A DNA stretch of 37,300 nucleotides from the NCBI RefSeq assembly GCF_002160135.1, contig NZ_NFJZ01000018.1, positions 1-37,300 on the forward strand, written 5' to 3'. Positions 7,002 to 15,523 of the stretch are shown piece by piece. The DNA comes from Lachnoclostridium sp. An196 (GTDB lineage Bacteria; Bacillota; Clostridia; Lachnospirales; Lachnospiraceae). The translations under genes were made by a program, and so were the position numbers. Every line of letters begins with the position of its first letter. The stretch's first letter is position 1. The notes beneath the pieces are model-generated. The model was not told the origin of the DNA, did not search any database, and saw only the letters and a list, made by a program, of their open reading frames with translations.

Positions 7002-7658
7002 ATGATCCGAGTATTTAGCATGAGTGTAAACGGCAAAGATTTTCTGGACAGCGACTGGACGCCGTATTTATCGGAAGAGAGAAAGAGAGCGGCGGCGCGG
7101 CGCAGGCAGACGGACGCCAGGCAGCAGTATCTGGGAGCGGAGGCGCTTGTGAACCGCGCCCTGGAGATCGTCGGAGCGGATGTGAGACTGCCGGCACGTT
7201 TTGTCAGGACTCCGTACGGCAAGCCGTATCTGGAGACTCAGTGCGGATTTTTCGTCAACTGGTCACATTCCGGAGAATACGCGGTCTGCGCTGTGTCGGA
7301 TCTGGAGGTGGGGATTGACATTCAGGAGATGTCAAAAACTCCGGGTGAAAGGCTGATACGCAGGATCCTGCGTCCTTCGGAATATGAGGAGTGGGAGCGG
7401 GAACCCCGGGAGAAACAGACGGAAACTTTTTACCGTTATTGGACCGCAAAAGAGAGTTTCCTGAAGATGAAAGGGACCGGATTTTATGCTCCGCTGGATT
7501 CTTTTGCGGTGCGGCTTCGGGGAGATGGGGCATCTGTCCGGGAACTGAAAGGAAACACGGAATACGTCTGCCGGTTTCTGCCGTTTGAAGATCCGGGATA
7601 TCTGGCGGCTGTGTGTGGGGAGGATATGGAGACGGCTCCGAAAATAGAATACTTATAA
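7002..7658 (+). CDS. Sfp-type 4'-phosphopantetheinyl transferase
   Basis: This is a 218-residue protein. It transfers the phosphopantetheine arm of CoA to a serine of a carrier protein. The N-terminal half has SEERKRAAARRRQTDARQQYLGAEALV and the family KPYL and NWSHSGEYAVCA elements. The Mg/CoA motifs are GIDIQ (104-108) and WTAKESFLKMKGTG (147-160, with K150 and E151). The second metal-ligand position is Gln108 where Sfp has Glu, a variation noted but not necessarily inactivating. ATG 7002 starts the homologous region, and an earlier in-frame start at 6822 lies inside the flippase gene. No carrier protein, NRPS or PKS gene is nearby, so the target is unknown. Confidence 0.9.
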   Translation: MIRVFSMSVNGKDFLDSDWTPYLSEERKRAAARRRQTDARQQYLGAEALVNRALEIVGADVRLPARFVRTPYGKPYLETQCGFFVNWSHSGEYAVCAVSDLEVGIDIQEMSKTPGERLIRRILRPSEYEEWEREPREKQTETFYRYWTAKESFLKMKGTGFYAPLDSFAVRLRGDGASVRELKGNTEYVCRFLPFEDPGYLAAVCGEDMETAPKIEYL

Positions 7659-7670
7659 GGAGGGGTTGCG

Positions 7671-8390
7671 GTGGAGGAGAAACTGGAGATTTTAAAACAA
7701 TGGGTAAATGAGAGCGCGCGCATGGTATTTTTCGGGGGAGCAGGCGTTTCCACCGAGAGCGGGATACCGGATTTCCGGAGCGTAGACGGCCTTTATCATC
7801 AGCAGTATGATTATCCGCCGGAAACGATCCTGAGCCATACATTTTATATGCGGAAACCGGAAGAATTTTACCGGTTTTACCGGGCGAAGATGCTGGCTCC
7901 GGATGCGAAACCCAACGCTGCCCACCGGAAGCTGGCCCAGTGGGAGCAGGAAGGAAAGCTCAGCGCGGTGGTAACGCAGAATATTGACGGACTGCATCAG
8001 GCGGCGGGCAGCCGGAAGGTTTATGAACTGCATGGTTCCGTGCGCAGAAATCATTGCAGGAAATGCGGCGCGTTTTATGATCTTGATTACATGCTGCGCA
8101 CAACGGGGATTCCCCGCTGCGAAAAATGCGGAGGAATCATCAAGCCGGATGTGGTGCTGTATGAGGAAGGACTGGATCAGGCCACATTGAACGGCGCTGT
8201 CAGGGCGATCGGGAATGCGGATTTGCTGATCGTAGGAGGCACGTCTCTGACGGTCTATCCGGCGGCAGGACTGATTGACTATTATGACGGAGACCGGCTG
8301 GTGCTGATCAACAGGTCTGTAACGCCCTTGGATTCCAGGGCGGATTTATTGATCCAGGGAAGTATCGGGGAGATCTTCAGTCAGCTATAG
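7671..8390 (+). CDS. cobB: NAD-dependent protein deacylase of the Sir2 family
   Basis: This is a 239-residue protein starting at GTG 7671 after AAGGAGG. It removes acyl groups from lysine using NAD+. The motifs appear in order: GAGVSTESGIPDFRS (23-37) for NAD binding, TQNIDGLH (102-109), catalytic His121 in ELHGS, four zinc cysteines C129/C132 and C150/C153, and GGTSLTVYPA near residue 200 for the Rossmann fold. The length is normal for bacterial sirtuins. It follows the phosphopantetheinyl transferase by 12 nt and precedes DUF951 by 13 nt, so these are likely one transcript. The acyl specificity is not evident from the sequence. Confidence 0.94.
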   Translation: MEEKLEILKQWVNESARMVFFGGAGVSTESGIPDFRSVDGLYHQQYDYPPETILSHTFYMRKPEEFYRFYRAKMLAPDAKPNAAHRKLAQWEQEGKLSAVVTQNIDGLHQAAGSRKVYELHGSVRRNHCRKCGAFYDLDYMLRTTGIPRCEKCGGIIKPDVVLYEEGLDQATLNGAVRAIGNADLLIVGGTSLTVYPAAGLIDYYDGDRLVLINRSVTPLDSRADLLIQGSIGEIFSQL

Positions 8391-8403
8391 ATTGGAGGAG
8401 CGT

Positions 8404-8586
8404 ATGGAATATCAGGTAGGGGATATTGTAAAACTGAAAAAACCGCATCCCTGCGGAAGCCAGGAATGGGAAATTCTGCGCGTGGGCGCGGATTTTCGTC
8501 TGAAGTGTCTGGGGTGCGGACACCAGGTTATGATACCGAGAAAATTGGTGGAAAAGAATACCCGCGGAATTCGAAAAAAAGCTTGA
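8404..8586 (+). CDS. DUF951 family protein
   Basis: This is a 60-residue protein starting at ATG 8404 with GGAGG in front. The sequence MEYQVGDIVKLKKPHPCGSQEWEILRVGADFRLKCLGCGHQVMIPRKLVEK is a small beta-barrel with one CGS and one CLGCG cysteine group, the hallmark of the DUF951 family of Firmicutes. Members commonly sit just upstream of rpsF, as here. The function is unknown. The conserved cysteines could bind a metal, but only three are present. The rpsF promoter overlaps its last codons. Confidence 0.88.
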   Translation: MEYQVGDIVKLKKPHPCGSQEWEILRVGADFRLKCLGCGHQVMIPRKLVEKNTRGIRKKA

Positions 8587-8611
8587 AAATCCAGGGAAAT
8601 TATGTTATAGT
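8583..8611 (+). promoter_or_regulatory. Promoter of the rpsF-ssb-rpsR operon
   Basis: TTGAAA (8583-8588) and TATAGT (8606-8611) have a 17-bp spacer, with TG at 8603-8604 giving an extended -10. The -35 lies inside the DUF951 stop region. Confidence 0.8.
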
Positions 8612-8617
8612 AGGATC

Positions 8618-8703
8618 TCGTGATATATTATGGCTCCACAGGAGCAACATTCCTTGCGCATCGGCTACAAGAGGTGCGCCAGAGACCAGAAGGAGGAAAA
8701 AGC
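8618..8703 (+). promoter_or_regulatory. Structured leader of rpsF
   Basis: The leader has a hairpin GCTCC / GGAGC (about 8632-8645) and a second stem GCGCA (8656-8660) / TGCGC (8675-8679) ahead of AGGAGG. Leaders of rpsF are known in several phyla to bind the S6:S18 complex for feedback control. I do not see a clear match to that motif's CCG bulge, so the assignment is tentative. Confidence 0.4.
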
Positions 8704-8991
8704 ATGAACAAATACGAACTTGCACTTGTTGTGAATGCAAAAATCGAAGATGACGAAAGAGCAGCGGCCGTAGAGAAAGCGAAAGAGATTATCACTCGTT
8801 TCGGCGGCGTTGTGACGGAAGTGGAAGATGCGGGCAAGAAGAGACTCGCATATGAGATCCAGCATATGAAAGAGGGATTCTACTACTTCATCCAGTTCGA
8901 CGCTCCGTCTACCTGCCCGGCAGAAGTAGAGAGACGCGTACGTATTCTGGATAATGTCATCCGCTATTTGTGTGTTCGCAAAGACGCATAA
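8704..8991 (+). CDS. rpsF: 30S ribosomal protein S6
   Basis: This is a 95-residue protein, the normal length. The ferredoxin-like fold is recognisable: MNKYELALVVNAKI, then GKKRLAYEIQHMKEGFYYFIQFDAP and the closing RVRILDNVIRYLCVRKDA. ATG 8704 follows AGGAGGAAAAAGC. S6 binds 16S rRNA together with S18 on the platform of the small subunit. Its partner S18 is encoded two genes downstream, with the single-strand binding protein between them, the classic bacterial arrangement. Confidence 0.97.
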   Translation: MNKYELALVVNAKIEDDERAAAVEKAKEIITRFGGVVTEVEDAGKKRLAYEIQHMKEGFYYFIQFDAPSTCPAEVERRVRILDNVIRYLCVRKDA

Positions 8992-9017
8992 GAAGAGCAT
9001 ATAAGAGGTGATTGTTA

Positions 9018-9467
9018 ATGAATAAAGTAATCTTGATGGGACGTTTGACCAGGGATCCGGAAGTCCGTTATTCCAGCGGAGAGACAGCGACGGCGGTTGC
9101 CAGATTTACGCTGGCGGTGGATCGCAGATTTGCCAGAAGAGACAGTGACCAGACAGCTGATTTTATCGGCTGCGTGGCATTTGGCAGAAATGCAGAGTTC
9201 ATTGAGAAATATTTCCGCCAGGGGATGCGCGTGACGATCTGCGGCCGTATCCAGACCGGCAGTTATACGAACCGTGACGGACAGAAAGTATATACCACAG
9301 ATGTGGTGGTGGAGGAGCAGGAGTTTGCAGAGAGCAAAGCCGCTTCAGAAGCGAACCGGAATGCGGGCGGATACCAGAGCGCACCGGCGCCGAGTCCGGC
9401 GTCAGCGGTGGGAGACGGTTTCATGAATATTCCGGACGGGATCGATGAGGAATTGCCATTCAATTAA
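9018..9467 (+). CDS. ssb: Single-stranded DNA-binding protein
   Basis: This is a 149-residue protein. The OB fold covers residues 1-105 (MNKVILMGRLTRDPEVRYSS, then FIGCVAFGRNAEFIEKYFRQG and RIQTGSYTNRDGQKVYTTDVVVEEQEF). A flexible Gly/Pro/Ala linker follows. The partner-binding tip reads EELPFN, one residue longer than the usual ending in PF. ATG 9018 follows AGAGGTG. It coats single-stranded DNA in replication and repair and is cotranscribed with rpsF and rpsR. Confidence 0.96.
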   Translation: MNKVILMGRLTRDPEVRYSSGETATAVARFTLAVDRRFARRDSDQTADFIGCVAFGRNAEFIEKYFRQGMRVTICGRIQTGSYTNRDGQKVYTTDVVVEEQEFAESKAASEANRNAGGYQSAPAPSPASAVGDGFMNIPDGIDEELPFN

Positions 9468-9508
9468 CAATCGGGAATGATAAAGATTTGTGAGAAGGAG
9501 GAACCATC

Positions 9509-9772
9509 ATGGCTTACACGAAAAATGAAAAAGGCGATGCTCCGAAGATGAGAAGGGGCGGACGCAGAAGAAAAAAAGTATGTGTATTCTGCGGCAAAGA
9601 GAACAATGAGATTGATTACAAAGATGTAAATAAATTAAAAAGATACGTTTCCGAGAGAGGAAAGATCCTTCCGAGAAGAATCACCGGAAACTGTGCAAAG
9701 CATCAGAGAGCTCTGACTGTAGCTATCAAGAGAGCAAGACACATTGCGCTGATGCCGTATATTGCAGAATAA
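9509..9772 (+). CDS. rpsR: 30S ribosomal protein S18
   Basis: This is an 87-residue protein, normal in length, with the basic N-terminus [17 protein letters not shown], the core [50 protein letters not shown] and a short tail. Two Cys residues (CVFC) lie near residue 25-28, plus one at GNC, so it is the zinc-type (C+) form or close to it. It ends the operon, and a strong terminator follows 11 nt later. Confidence 0.97.
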   Translation: MAYTKNEKGDAPKMRRGGRRRKKVCVFCGKENNEIDYKDVNKLKRYVSERGKILPRRITGNCAKHQRALTVAIKRARHIALMPYIAE

Positions 9773-9783
9773 GAACAACTTTT

Positions 9784-9820
9784 CGGGCACCGCTGCTATC
9801 CTGGGCGGTGCCCGTTTTTC
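9784..9820 (+). terminator. Terminator of rpsF-ssb-rpsR
   Basis: A 10-bp GC-rich stem CGGGCACCGC / GCGGTGCCCG (9784-9793, 9805-9814) is followed by TTTTT. Confidence 0.93.
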
Positions 9821-9829
9821 ATCTTAAAC

Positions 9830-9858
9830 TTGTCCCCCCGTATATAAGATGGTATAAT
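9830..9858 (+). promoter_or_regulatory. Promoter of the gdpP-rplI-dnaB operon
   Basis: TTGTCC (9830-9835) and TATAAT (9853-9858) have a 17-bp spacer. The transcript would begin near 9865 and carry a ~140-nt leader. Confidence 0.75.
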
Positions 9859-9875
9859 GTACAAATAAGCAATGA

Positions 9876-9974
9876 GCAGTGCGAAAGACGGTAAAGTCAG
9901 GCGCGTCATGCTTGCATGAAAGCGGCTGATTTTAGCGGATTTCATAGGGCGAAGCGGAGTCGAGCGCGCACTGC
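9876..9974 (+). promoter_or_regulatory. Closed multi-stem element in the gdpP leader
   Basis: GCAGTGCG (9876-9883) pairs perfectly with CGCACTGC (9967-9974) and encloses 83 nt. Inside lie a TCATGC-TT-GCATGA hairpin and a short GAC/GTC stem. It starts about 11 nt after the predicted transcription start and ends 28 nt before the gdpP ATG. It does not match a riboswitch class I can name. It could be a regulatory RNA or a dispersed intergenic repeat. Confidence 0.55.
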
Positions 9975-10002
9975 AGGGTAAATTACGGATAAGGAAAGTG
10001 CT

Positions 10003-12039
10003 ATGAATAAAAAAGCAGATTTGAAAGGACCGCTCCGATTATATATGAGATGGCCGTTTTATCTGACCATTTTGCTGGTTGGCATGTGCGTTGCCGTGTA
10101 TCTGGCAAATTCCACGGCAGGGATTGTGGCAGCTCTTTTTGTATTGGTATATGCGGTCATAGCGGGCGCGCTGTATCTTCGGAATCGGTCAGCCATCTAT
10201 AAAGAAATGGTATCATTTGCCACACAGTATGGACAGATTCAGAAGACTTTGTTGAGGGATCTGGCGATTCCTTATGCCCTGATAGGAACCGACGGCAAGC
10301 TGATCTGGATGAATCAGGAGTTTATGAGCGTCACGGGGAAAAATCGCAGGTATAACCGAAGCATCAACACAATATTTCCCGAGCTGAACCGGGGAGTGTT
10401 CCCGTCGGTCGAGGTCCCGGATGTGTCGGTGGACCTTCAGTATGGAGAAGCCGATTACCGGGTAGAGATGAAGCTGATCTCGGTGGATTACGCATTAGAG
10501 GGACAGGAACTGATTGAAGAGGCTATAGACCGGATGATCGCAGTCTATCTGTTCGATACGACGGAGATTAACCGTTGTATACGGGAGAACCGGGAACAGC
10601 GCATGGTAGCGGGTCTGGTCTATATTGACAATTACGATGAAGCTCTGGAGAATGTGGAAGACGTCCGTACTTCTCTGCTGGTGGCTTTGATCGAACGTAA
10701 GATCAACAAATATTTTAATGCCTACGACGGCATTGTCCGGAAGCTGGAAAAAGACCGGTTTTTTGTGGTTATGCAGGAAAAGGCGCTGGAACAGATCCGG
10801 GAAAACAAGTTTGATCTGCTGCAGGATATCAAGACGGTAAATATCGGCAATGAGATGGCGATTACTCTGAGTATCAGTATCGGTTCAGGGGGAAATACCT
10901 ATATGGACTGCATGGAATATGCCCGCAGCGCCATGGATCTGGCTCTGGCCAGAGGCGGCGATCAGGCGGTGGTGAAGACCAAGGATCAGATCACTTACTA
11001 TGGCGGTAAGACGCAGCAGGTGGAAAAGAGCACCAGAGTCAAGGCCAGAGTCAAGGCACAGGCGTTCCGGGAGATCGTCGAGACCAAGGATAAAGTCGTG
11101 GTTATGGGGCACAAGATGACGGATGTGGATTCCTTTGGGGCTGCGGTCGGCATCTATCGAGCGGCGAAAACACTGAATAAAAGAGCCCATATTGTGGTCA
11201 ACGATGTGACGACTTCTGTACGTCCCATGCTGGACGTGTTCCTTGAAGCCAATAATTCAGAACAGGGGATTGTAATAAACAGCAGCCAGGCAAAAGAAGT
11301 CGTGGACCGGAATACAGTGGTGGTTGTGGTAGATACGAACCGTCCCAGTTATACAGAGTGCGAGGATATTCTGCGGATGACGCCTACCGTGGTGGTTTTT
11401 GACCATCACCGGAGAGGCAGTGAGATTATCAGTCACGCGGTGCTCTCATATATTGAACCAAACGCTTCGTCTGCCTGTGAGATGGTGGCGGAGATCCTTC
11501 AATATTTCGCGGATAATATCCGGCTGAAGGGCGGAGAAGCGGATTGTATCTATGCGGGCATGATTATCGATACGGATAATTTCCTGACGAAAACCGGAGT
11601 GCGTACATTTGAAGCGGCGGCGTTCCTGCGCAGGTGCGGCGCGGATGTGACCAGAGTGCGCAAATTATTCCGAAGCGATATGGCGGAATACAAAGCAAAA
11701 GCGGAGACTGTACGTCATGCTGAAGTATACCGGGGATTCGCGCTGTCGGTCTGCCCGAGTAAAGGGCTGACCAGTCCTACGATCGTAGGCGCACAGGCAG
11801 CAAATGAACTTCTGGATATCAGAGGAGTGAGAGCGTCCATCGTTCTTACAGAATATAATGGAAAGATTTATGTCAGCGCCCGTTCTATCGACGAAGTCAA
11901 CGTACAGGTGATTATGGAGAAGATGGGCGGCGGCGGCCATCTGAATATGGCAGGCGTGCAGCTGGAATGTTCGTTGGATGAGGCCATGAAACAGGTGAGA
12001 GAGATGCTGGACAGCATGTTTGCGGAAGGAGACTTGTGA
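10003..12039 (+). CDS. gdpP: Cyclic-di-AMP phosphodiesterase GdpP
   Basis: This is a 678-residue membrane enzyme that hydrolyses c-di-AMP to pApA. It has two membrane helices at about 15-55, a PAS-like region around 85-135, a degenerate GGDEF domain around 180-310 that lacks a GGDEF signature, then the DHH/DHHA1 catalytic part from about 360: [29 protein letters not shown] and, near 642, the [10 protein letters not shown] nucleotide loop. The length is typical. It is directly followed by rplI with a TGATG overlap and then dnaB, the usual Firmicutes order. c-di-AMP controls potassium and turgor homeostasis. The long structured leader is the only unusual point. Confidence 0.95.
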   Translation: MNKKADLKGPLRLYMRWPFYLTILLVGMCVAVYLANSTAGIVAALFVLVYAVIAGALYLRNRSAIYKEMVSFATQYGQIQKTLLRDLAIPYALIGTDGKLIWMNQEFMSVTGKNRRYNRSINTIFPELNRGVFPSVEVPDVSVDLQYGEADYRVEMKLISVDYALEGQELIEEAIDRMIAVYLFDTTEINRCIRENREQRMVAGLVYIDNYDEALENVEDVRTSLLVALIERKINKYFNAYDGIVRKLEKDRFFVVMQEKALEQIRENKFDLLQDIKTVNIGNEMAITLSISIGSGGNTYMDCMEYARSAMDLALARGGDQAVVKTKDQITYYGGKTQQVEKSTRVKARVKAQAFREIVETKDKVVVMGHKMTDVDSFGAAVGIYRAAKTLNKRAHIVVNDVTTSVRPMLDVFLEANNSEQGIVINSSQAKEVVDRNTVVVVVDTNRPSYTECEDILRMTPTVVVFDHHRRGSEIISHAVLSYIEPNASSACEMVAEILQYFADNIRLKGGEADCIYAGMIIDTDNFLTKTGVRTFEAAAFLRRCGADVTRVRKLFRSDMAEYKAKAETVRHAEVYRGFALSVCPSKGLTSPTIVGAQAANELLDIRGVRASIVLTEYNGKIYVSARSIDEVNVQVIMEKMGGGGHLNMAGVQLECSLDEAMKQVREMLDSMFAEGDL

Positions 12040-12485
12040 TGAAAGTGATATTATTGGAAGATGTAAAATCTCTGGGGAAAAAGGGACAGATCGTGGATGT
12101 GAGCGACGGGTATGCCAGAAATTTTATTCTGGCTAAAAAGCTTGGTCTGGAGGCTACATCCAAGAATCTGAACGACCTGAAACTGAAGAAAGCGCATGAG
12201 GATAAGCTGGCTGCGCAGAGACTGCAGGAGGCAAAAGATTTCGCAGCGAAGCTGGAAGGTCTTCAGGTTACGCTGAAGATAAAAGCCGGAGAAGGAGGAA
12301 AACTGTTCGGTTCTATTTCTTCCAAGGAGATTGCGGAAGCAGCCAAAGAACAGCTTGGCCTGGAGATTGATAAGAAAAAACTGGTGCTGCCTAATCCGAT
12401 TAAGGCGATCGGAACGACGGATGTGCCGGTGAAGCTGCATCCTCAAGTGACAGGTGAATTAAAAGTGATCGTGCAGGAAGCATAA
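12039..12485 (+). CDS. rplI: 50S ribosomal protein L9
   Basis: This is a 148-residue protein. [30 protein letters not shown] is the signature N-terminal domain. A long helix follows (residues about 41-75), then the C-terminal domain with [17 protein letters not shown] and [17 protein letters not shown] 12039 overlaps the gdpP stop (TGATG), indicating coupling. L9 binds 23S rRNA near the L1 stalk and affects translational fidelity. Confidence 0.97.
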   Translation: MKVILLEDVKSLGKKGQIVDVSDGYARNFILAKKLGLEATSKNLNDLKLKKAHEDKLAAQRLQEAKDFAAKLEGLQVTLKIKAGEGGKLFGSISSKEIAEAAKEQLGLEIDKKKLVLPNPIKAIGTTDVPVKLHPQVTGELKVIVQEA

Positions 12486-12502
12486 GACGGGAGAGACGTA
12501 AG

Positions 12503-13852
12503 ATGGAAGAAGCGCTGATCAAGCGTGTCATGCCTCATGATGAGGAAGCGGAAAGTTCTGTGATCGGAGCAATGCTTCTGGATAATGAAGCGATCATGGT
12601 TGCGTCGGAGATGATCACGGGTGAGGATTTTTATCAGAAACAGATGGGCTTGGTCTATGACACCATGGTTGAGCTGTATAATGCCGGAAAACCTGTAGAA
12701 CCGGTCATTCTTCACACCAGTCTCCGTGAGAAGGGAATCCCGGAAGAGATGTGCGGGGTGGATCAGATTCTGAGATGGATGGATCAGGTGACGACTTCCG
12801 CAAACATCAAATATTATGCGGAAATCGTGGCGGAAAAATCGGTGGCAAGGCGTTCCATCCGGATGTTGGAGGAGAACGCCAATACTTTATACATGGGCTC
12901 CGAGAAACTGGAGGATACTCTGGCGGATCTGGAAAAAAAAGTTTTCGATCTGGCTCAGAGAGGAAACGGAAGCGAGTTTGTACCGATTCGTCAGGTCGTG
13001 ATCAACGTCATGAAAAAAATCGACGCGGCTTCCAAGACCAGAGGCCGCGTAACCGGACTGGAGACCGGATTTATGGATCTGGATTATAAGACTTCAGGCC
13101 TGCAGCCCTCGGATCTGATCCTTGTGGCAGCCCGTCCGTCCATGGGCAAAACGGCGTTTGTGCTGAACATTGCCCAGCATATGGCGTTCAAGAAGAATCT
13201 TCCGGTGGCTATCTTCAGTCTGGAGATGTCCAAGGAACAGCTGGTGAACCGTCTGCTGTCTCTGGAATCCCACGTGGACGCACAGAAAATCCGGACCGGC
13301 CGGCTGACGGACGAGGAATGGATGAATCTGGTGGAGGGATCGGCAAATATTGCCAATTCCAGGCTGGTAATCGACGATACGCCAGGCATTTCACTGCCGG
13401 TGCTGCGTTCCAAATGCAGAAAACTGAAGATGGAACAGGATATTCAGATTGTGATCATCGACTACCTGCAGCTGATGAGCGGTACGAATAACAGCAGCGC
13501 GGCGTCCAGGCAGCAGGAGATCTCTGATATTTCCAGAGGACTGAAGGCGCTGGCGAGAGAACTGAATGTGCCGGTGGTGGCCTTGTCCCAGCTCAGCCGG
13601 GCGGTGGAGCAGAGGCCGGATCATCGCCCGATGCTTTCCGATCTGAGAGAGTCGGGAGCCATCGAGCAGGATGCGGATGTGGTCATGTTCCTCTATCGGG
13701 AAGGATATTACAACCGGGATCTGTCAGAGGCGGAGCAGAGAGTGGCGGAAGTAATTGTTGCCAAACAGAGAAACGGCCCGATTGGTACGGTTAACCTGTT
13801 GTGGATTCCGGAATTGACCAAGTTCAGCGATATGGATCGGAGTCCAGCCTAA
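12503..13852 (+). CDS. dnaB: Replicative DNA helicase DnaB
   Basis: This is a 449-residue protein. The N-terminal domain opens with MPHDEEAESSVIGAMLLD, which helps make the primase-binding collar. The RecA-like motor has Walker A in ARPSMGKTAF (about 208-217), Walker B in IVIIDYLQLM and the Arg-rich SDLRESGAIEQDADVV motif. It unwinds DNA at the fork as a hexamer. It lies 17 nt after rplI, in the same operon. The length is standard, with no intein or insertion. Confidence 0.97.
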   Translation: MEEALIKRVMPHDEEAESSVIGAMLLDNEAIMVASEMITGEDFYQKQMGLVYDTMVELYNAGKPVEPVILHTSLREKGIPEEMCGVDQILRWMDQVTTSANIKYYAEIVAEKSVARRSIRMLEENANTLYMGSEKLEDTLADLEKKVFDLAQRGNGSEFVPIRQVVINVMKKIDAASKTRGRVTGLETGFMDLDYKTSGLQPSDLILVAARPSMGKTAFVLNIAQHMAFKKNLPVAIFSLEMSKEQLVNRLLSLESHVDAQKIRTGRLTDEEWMNLVEGSANIANSRLVIDDTPGISLPVLRSKCRKLKMEQDIQIVIIDYLQLMSGTNNSSAASRQQEISDISRGLKALARELNVPVVALSQLSRAVEQRPDHRPMLSDLRESGAIEQDADVVMFLYREGYYNRDLSEAEQRVAEVIVAKQRNGPIGTVNLLWIPELTKFSDMDRSPA

Positions 13853-13870
13853 AGAAAACAGCATGGATGT

Positions 13871-14449
13871 ATGATGACAGAATATAAGATTACGGACGGA
13901 GAACGCGGGATCTTCGTCCGCATTATTTATTCCGGAAGGCGGAGCATGGGATTGGAGATCCTGCCGTCCGGAGATGTGCTTGCTCGCATGCCCCGCTGCG
14001 TCACAGACGTAGAAGCGATAAAATTTATCGAAAAGCACAGAGAATGGATTCTGGAAAAACTTTCAGCATGGAGACGGCAGGAAAAAGGAAAGATGACGAC
14101 CGGTGCGACGCCGGTATCCTGCCTGACAAATGAGGAAATGGAAAAGATCAAAAACAGGATCGCCGGAAGAGTCGTCCATTATGCGAAAATAATGGGAGTG
14201 ACGTTCGGAAATATTACAATCCGCAATCAGAAAACCCGTTGGGGAAGCTGCAGCTCCAAAGGGAATCTGAATTTTAACTACCAGCTTTACTATCTGCCGG
14301 AGGAACTGCTGGATTATGTGGTGGTACATGAGCTGGCGCACCGCAGACATATGAACCATTCGGCAGAATTCTGGCGGGAGGTGGAGCGGTGGTATCCGGG
14401 ATATCGGGAAGCGCGGATGCGTTTGAAAGAGATCCGGTTGGAAATGTAA
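13871..14449 (+). CDS. YgjP-like metal-dependent hydrolase (DUF45)
   Basis: This is a 192-residue protein, 18 nt after dnaB. The N-terminal strand region RRSMGLEILPSGDVLARMPR is followed by the family core ITIRNQKTRWGSCSSKGNLNFNYQL and the zinc site VVHELAHRRHMNHSAEFW, where HELAH plus a later His matches the M48-like WLM/SprT group. YgjP relatives are predicted metallopeptidases of poorly known function. ATG 13871 or the next ATG at 13874 could be used. It probably rides on the gdpP-dnaB transcript. Confidence 0.88.
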   Translation: MMTEYKITDGERGIFVRIIYSGRRSMGLEILPSGDVLARMPRCVTDVEAIKFIEKHREWILEKLSAWRRQEKGKMTTGATPVSCLTNEEMEKIKNRIAGRVVHYAKIMGVTFGNITIRNQKTRWGSCSSKGNLNFNYQLYYLPEELLDYVVVHELAHRRHMNHSAEFWREVERWYPGYREARMRLKEIRLEM

Positions 14450-14464
14450 AAAAAGATTTTCCAC

Positions 14465-14493
14465 TTGTATATTGTGTCCATTTATATTAAAAT
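14465..14493 (+). promoter_or_regulatory. Promoter of the ferredoxin gene
   Basis: TTGTAT (14465-14470) and TAAAAT (14488-14493) have a 17-bp spacer, 52 nt before the ATG. Confidence 0.6.
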
Positions 14494-14544
14494 ATGTGGA
14501 GAACCAGCCTAGAGCGTTCAAATTGTATAAGGAGGATGAGTATC

Positions 14545-14718
14545 ATGGCATACGTTATTTCTGATGAATGTGTAGCTTGCGGCTCCTGCGCAGATGTTTG
14601 TCCGGCAGAAGCGATCTCTGAAGGAGATGGAAAGTATGTAATCGACGCAGATGCATGCCTGGACTGCGGAACCTGCGAAGCAGAGTGCCCGACCGGAGCG
14701 ATTTCTGCAGGTGAATAA
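14545..14718 (+). CDS. 2[4Fe-4S] clostridial-type ferredoxin
   Basis: This is a 57-residue protein. It has two CxxCxxCxxxCP motifs, CVACGSCADVCP and CLDCGTCEAECP, in the two-fold repeat characteristic of clostridial ferredoxins, each binding one [4Fe-4S] cluster in exchange with the other half. ATG 14545 follows GGAGGATG. It has its own promoter and a hairpin downstream, so it is monocistronic. It would serve as the general low-potential electron carrier of an anaerobe. Confidence 0.96.
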   Translation: MAYVISDECVACGSCADVCPAEAISEGDGKYVIDADACLDCGTCEAECPTGAISAGE

Positions 14719-14743
14719 TGAGAATTCTTTATGAGACAGAGAG

Positions 14744-14769
14744 ATACCCCGCAGTTTTCTGCGGGGTAT
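14744..14769. terminator. Bidirectional hairpin between ferredoxin and the MerR-like gene
   Basis: The perfect 11-bp stem ATACCCCGCAG / CTGCGGGGTAT has a TTTT loop. No long T run follows on either side. Its position between convergent genes suggests termination for both. Confidence 0.7.
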
Positions 14770-14788
14770 TGCTGTACCTGTCTGATAT

Positions 14789-15394
14789 TTATTCTGTAAC
14801 AGTATCTTTTTTCGCGCCGAAGAACCAGGATTTTTTTCGTGGTTCCTTAATCTTGGCCGCTTTGATCTTTGGCTCTTTTTCTTTTTTTCGGGCTTTTCTG
14901 CCGAGTTTTTTTCGTTCCTCCTGCGAAGAGCGGATCAGCTCGTCCAGTTTTCGGTAATGCGTCTCTTCCCGTTCCTCCTGCAGGCGGAACAAATAGTCCA
15001 TTTCTTTGACTACCTGTGTGGAGACTTGATGACTGAGCTCTTTGCCCATCTCCTGCTGGTTTTCCCGGATAGCCTGAGAGACGACCTTTCCAAGAATCAG
15101 CTGAAACTGTTCCATTTTGTCGTTTACAGGTTCCGGTTCACGGACAACGACGGGTGGTACTTTTCCTTGTTCCATCTCAGGCAAAAGCGCTTTAATGGCT
15201 TTTAACTGAAGCCCCTGTTCTTTCAGCGCCTTGATCTGATGGAATATGCGGATGTTCTCTTCTGTATAACAGCGATGACCCATTTCGTTGCGTTCTACCG
15301 GGAGTTCTAATTCTTCTTCCCAGTAGCGGAGAACGTGAGCTTCTACGTCCACCATTTTTGCAGCGTCGGAGATCATGTAACGCCTGGTATCCAT
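14789..15394 (-). CDS. MerR-family transcriptional regulator
   Basis: This is a 201-residue protein. The N-terminal winged helix reads MDTRRYMISDAAKMVDVEAHVLRYWEEELELPVERNEMGHRCYTEENIRIFHQIKALKEQGLQL, a standard MerR DNA-binding domain. The middle is a long predicted coiled coil (residues about 95-160). The tail is very basic (ERKKLGRKARKKEKEPKIKAAKIKEPRKK). There are no metal-binding cysteines, so it is not a metal sensor. The second ATG (15394) is used because GGTGGAGGG lies 6 nt before it. It is divergent from the DUF1858 gene. The ligand is unknown. Confidence 0.86.
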   Translation of the reverse strand: MDTRRYMISDAAKMVDVEAHVLRYWEEELELPVERNEMGHRCYTEENIRIFHQIKALKEQGLQLKAIKALLPEMEQGKVPPVVVREPEPVNDKMEQFQLILGKVVSQAIRENQQEMGKELSHQVSTQVVKEMDYLFRLQEEREETHYRKLDELIRSSQEERKKLGRKARKKEKEPKIKAAKIKEPRKKSWFFGAKKDTVTE

Positions 15395-15433
15395 ACACAT
15401 CCCTCCACCTGTGAAATTGTACGATTCTTATAA

Positions 15434-15461
15434 ATTATATCATACTCCCTTGATTTTGCAA
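15434..15461 (-). promoter_or_regulatory. Promoter of the MerR-like gene
   Basis: On the minus strand, TTGCAA (15461-15456) and TATAAT (15439-15434) have a 16-bp spacer. Its -35 overlaps the spacer of the divergent promoter at 15450-15478. Confidence 0.6.
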
Positions 15462-15478
15462 GTGAATGGGGTTATAAT
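15450..15478 (+). promoter_or_regulatory. Promoter of the DUF1858 gene
   Basis: TTGATT (15450-15455) and TATAAT (15473-15478) have a 17-bp spacer. It is interleaved with the divergent MerR-gene promoter, so both could be read out competitively. Confidence 0.72.
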
Positions 15479-15523
15479 GTCGGAAGGTAACTATTCGACA
15501 ATTTATGCAGGAGGTTATTGAAT

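Noticed and set aside
8618-8703. Definite S6:S18 leader motif
   Set aside because: Stems are present before rpsF, but I could not place the conserved CCG bulge, so it is listed only as a structured leader.
9876-9974. c-di-AMP (ydaO-type) riboswitch before gdpP
   Set aside because: The biology would be attractive, but the conserved sequences of that class are not visible and the fold differs.
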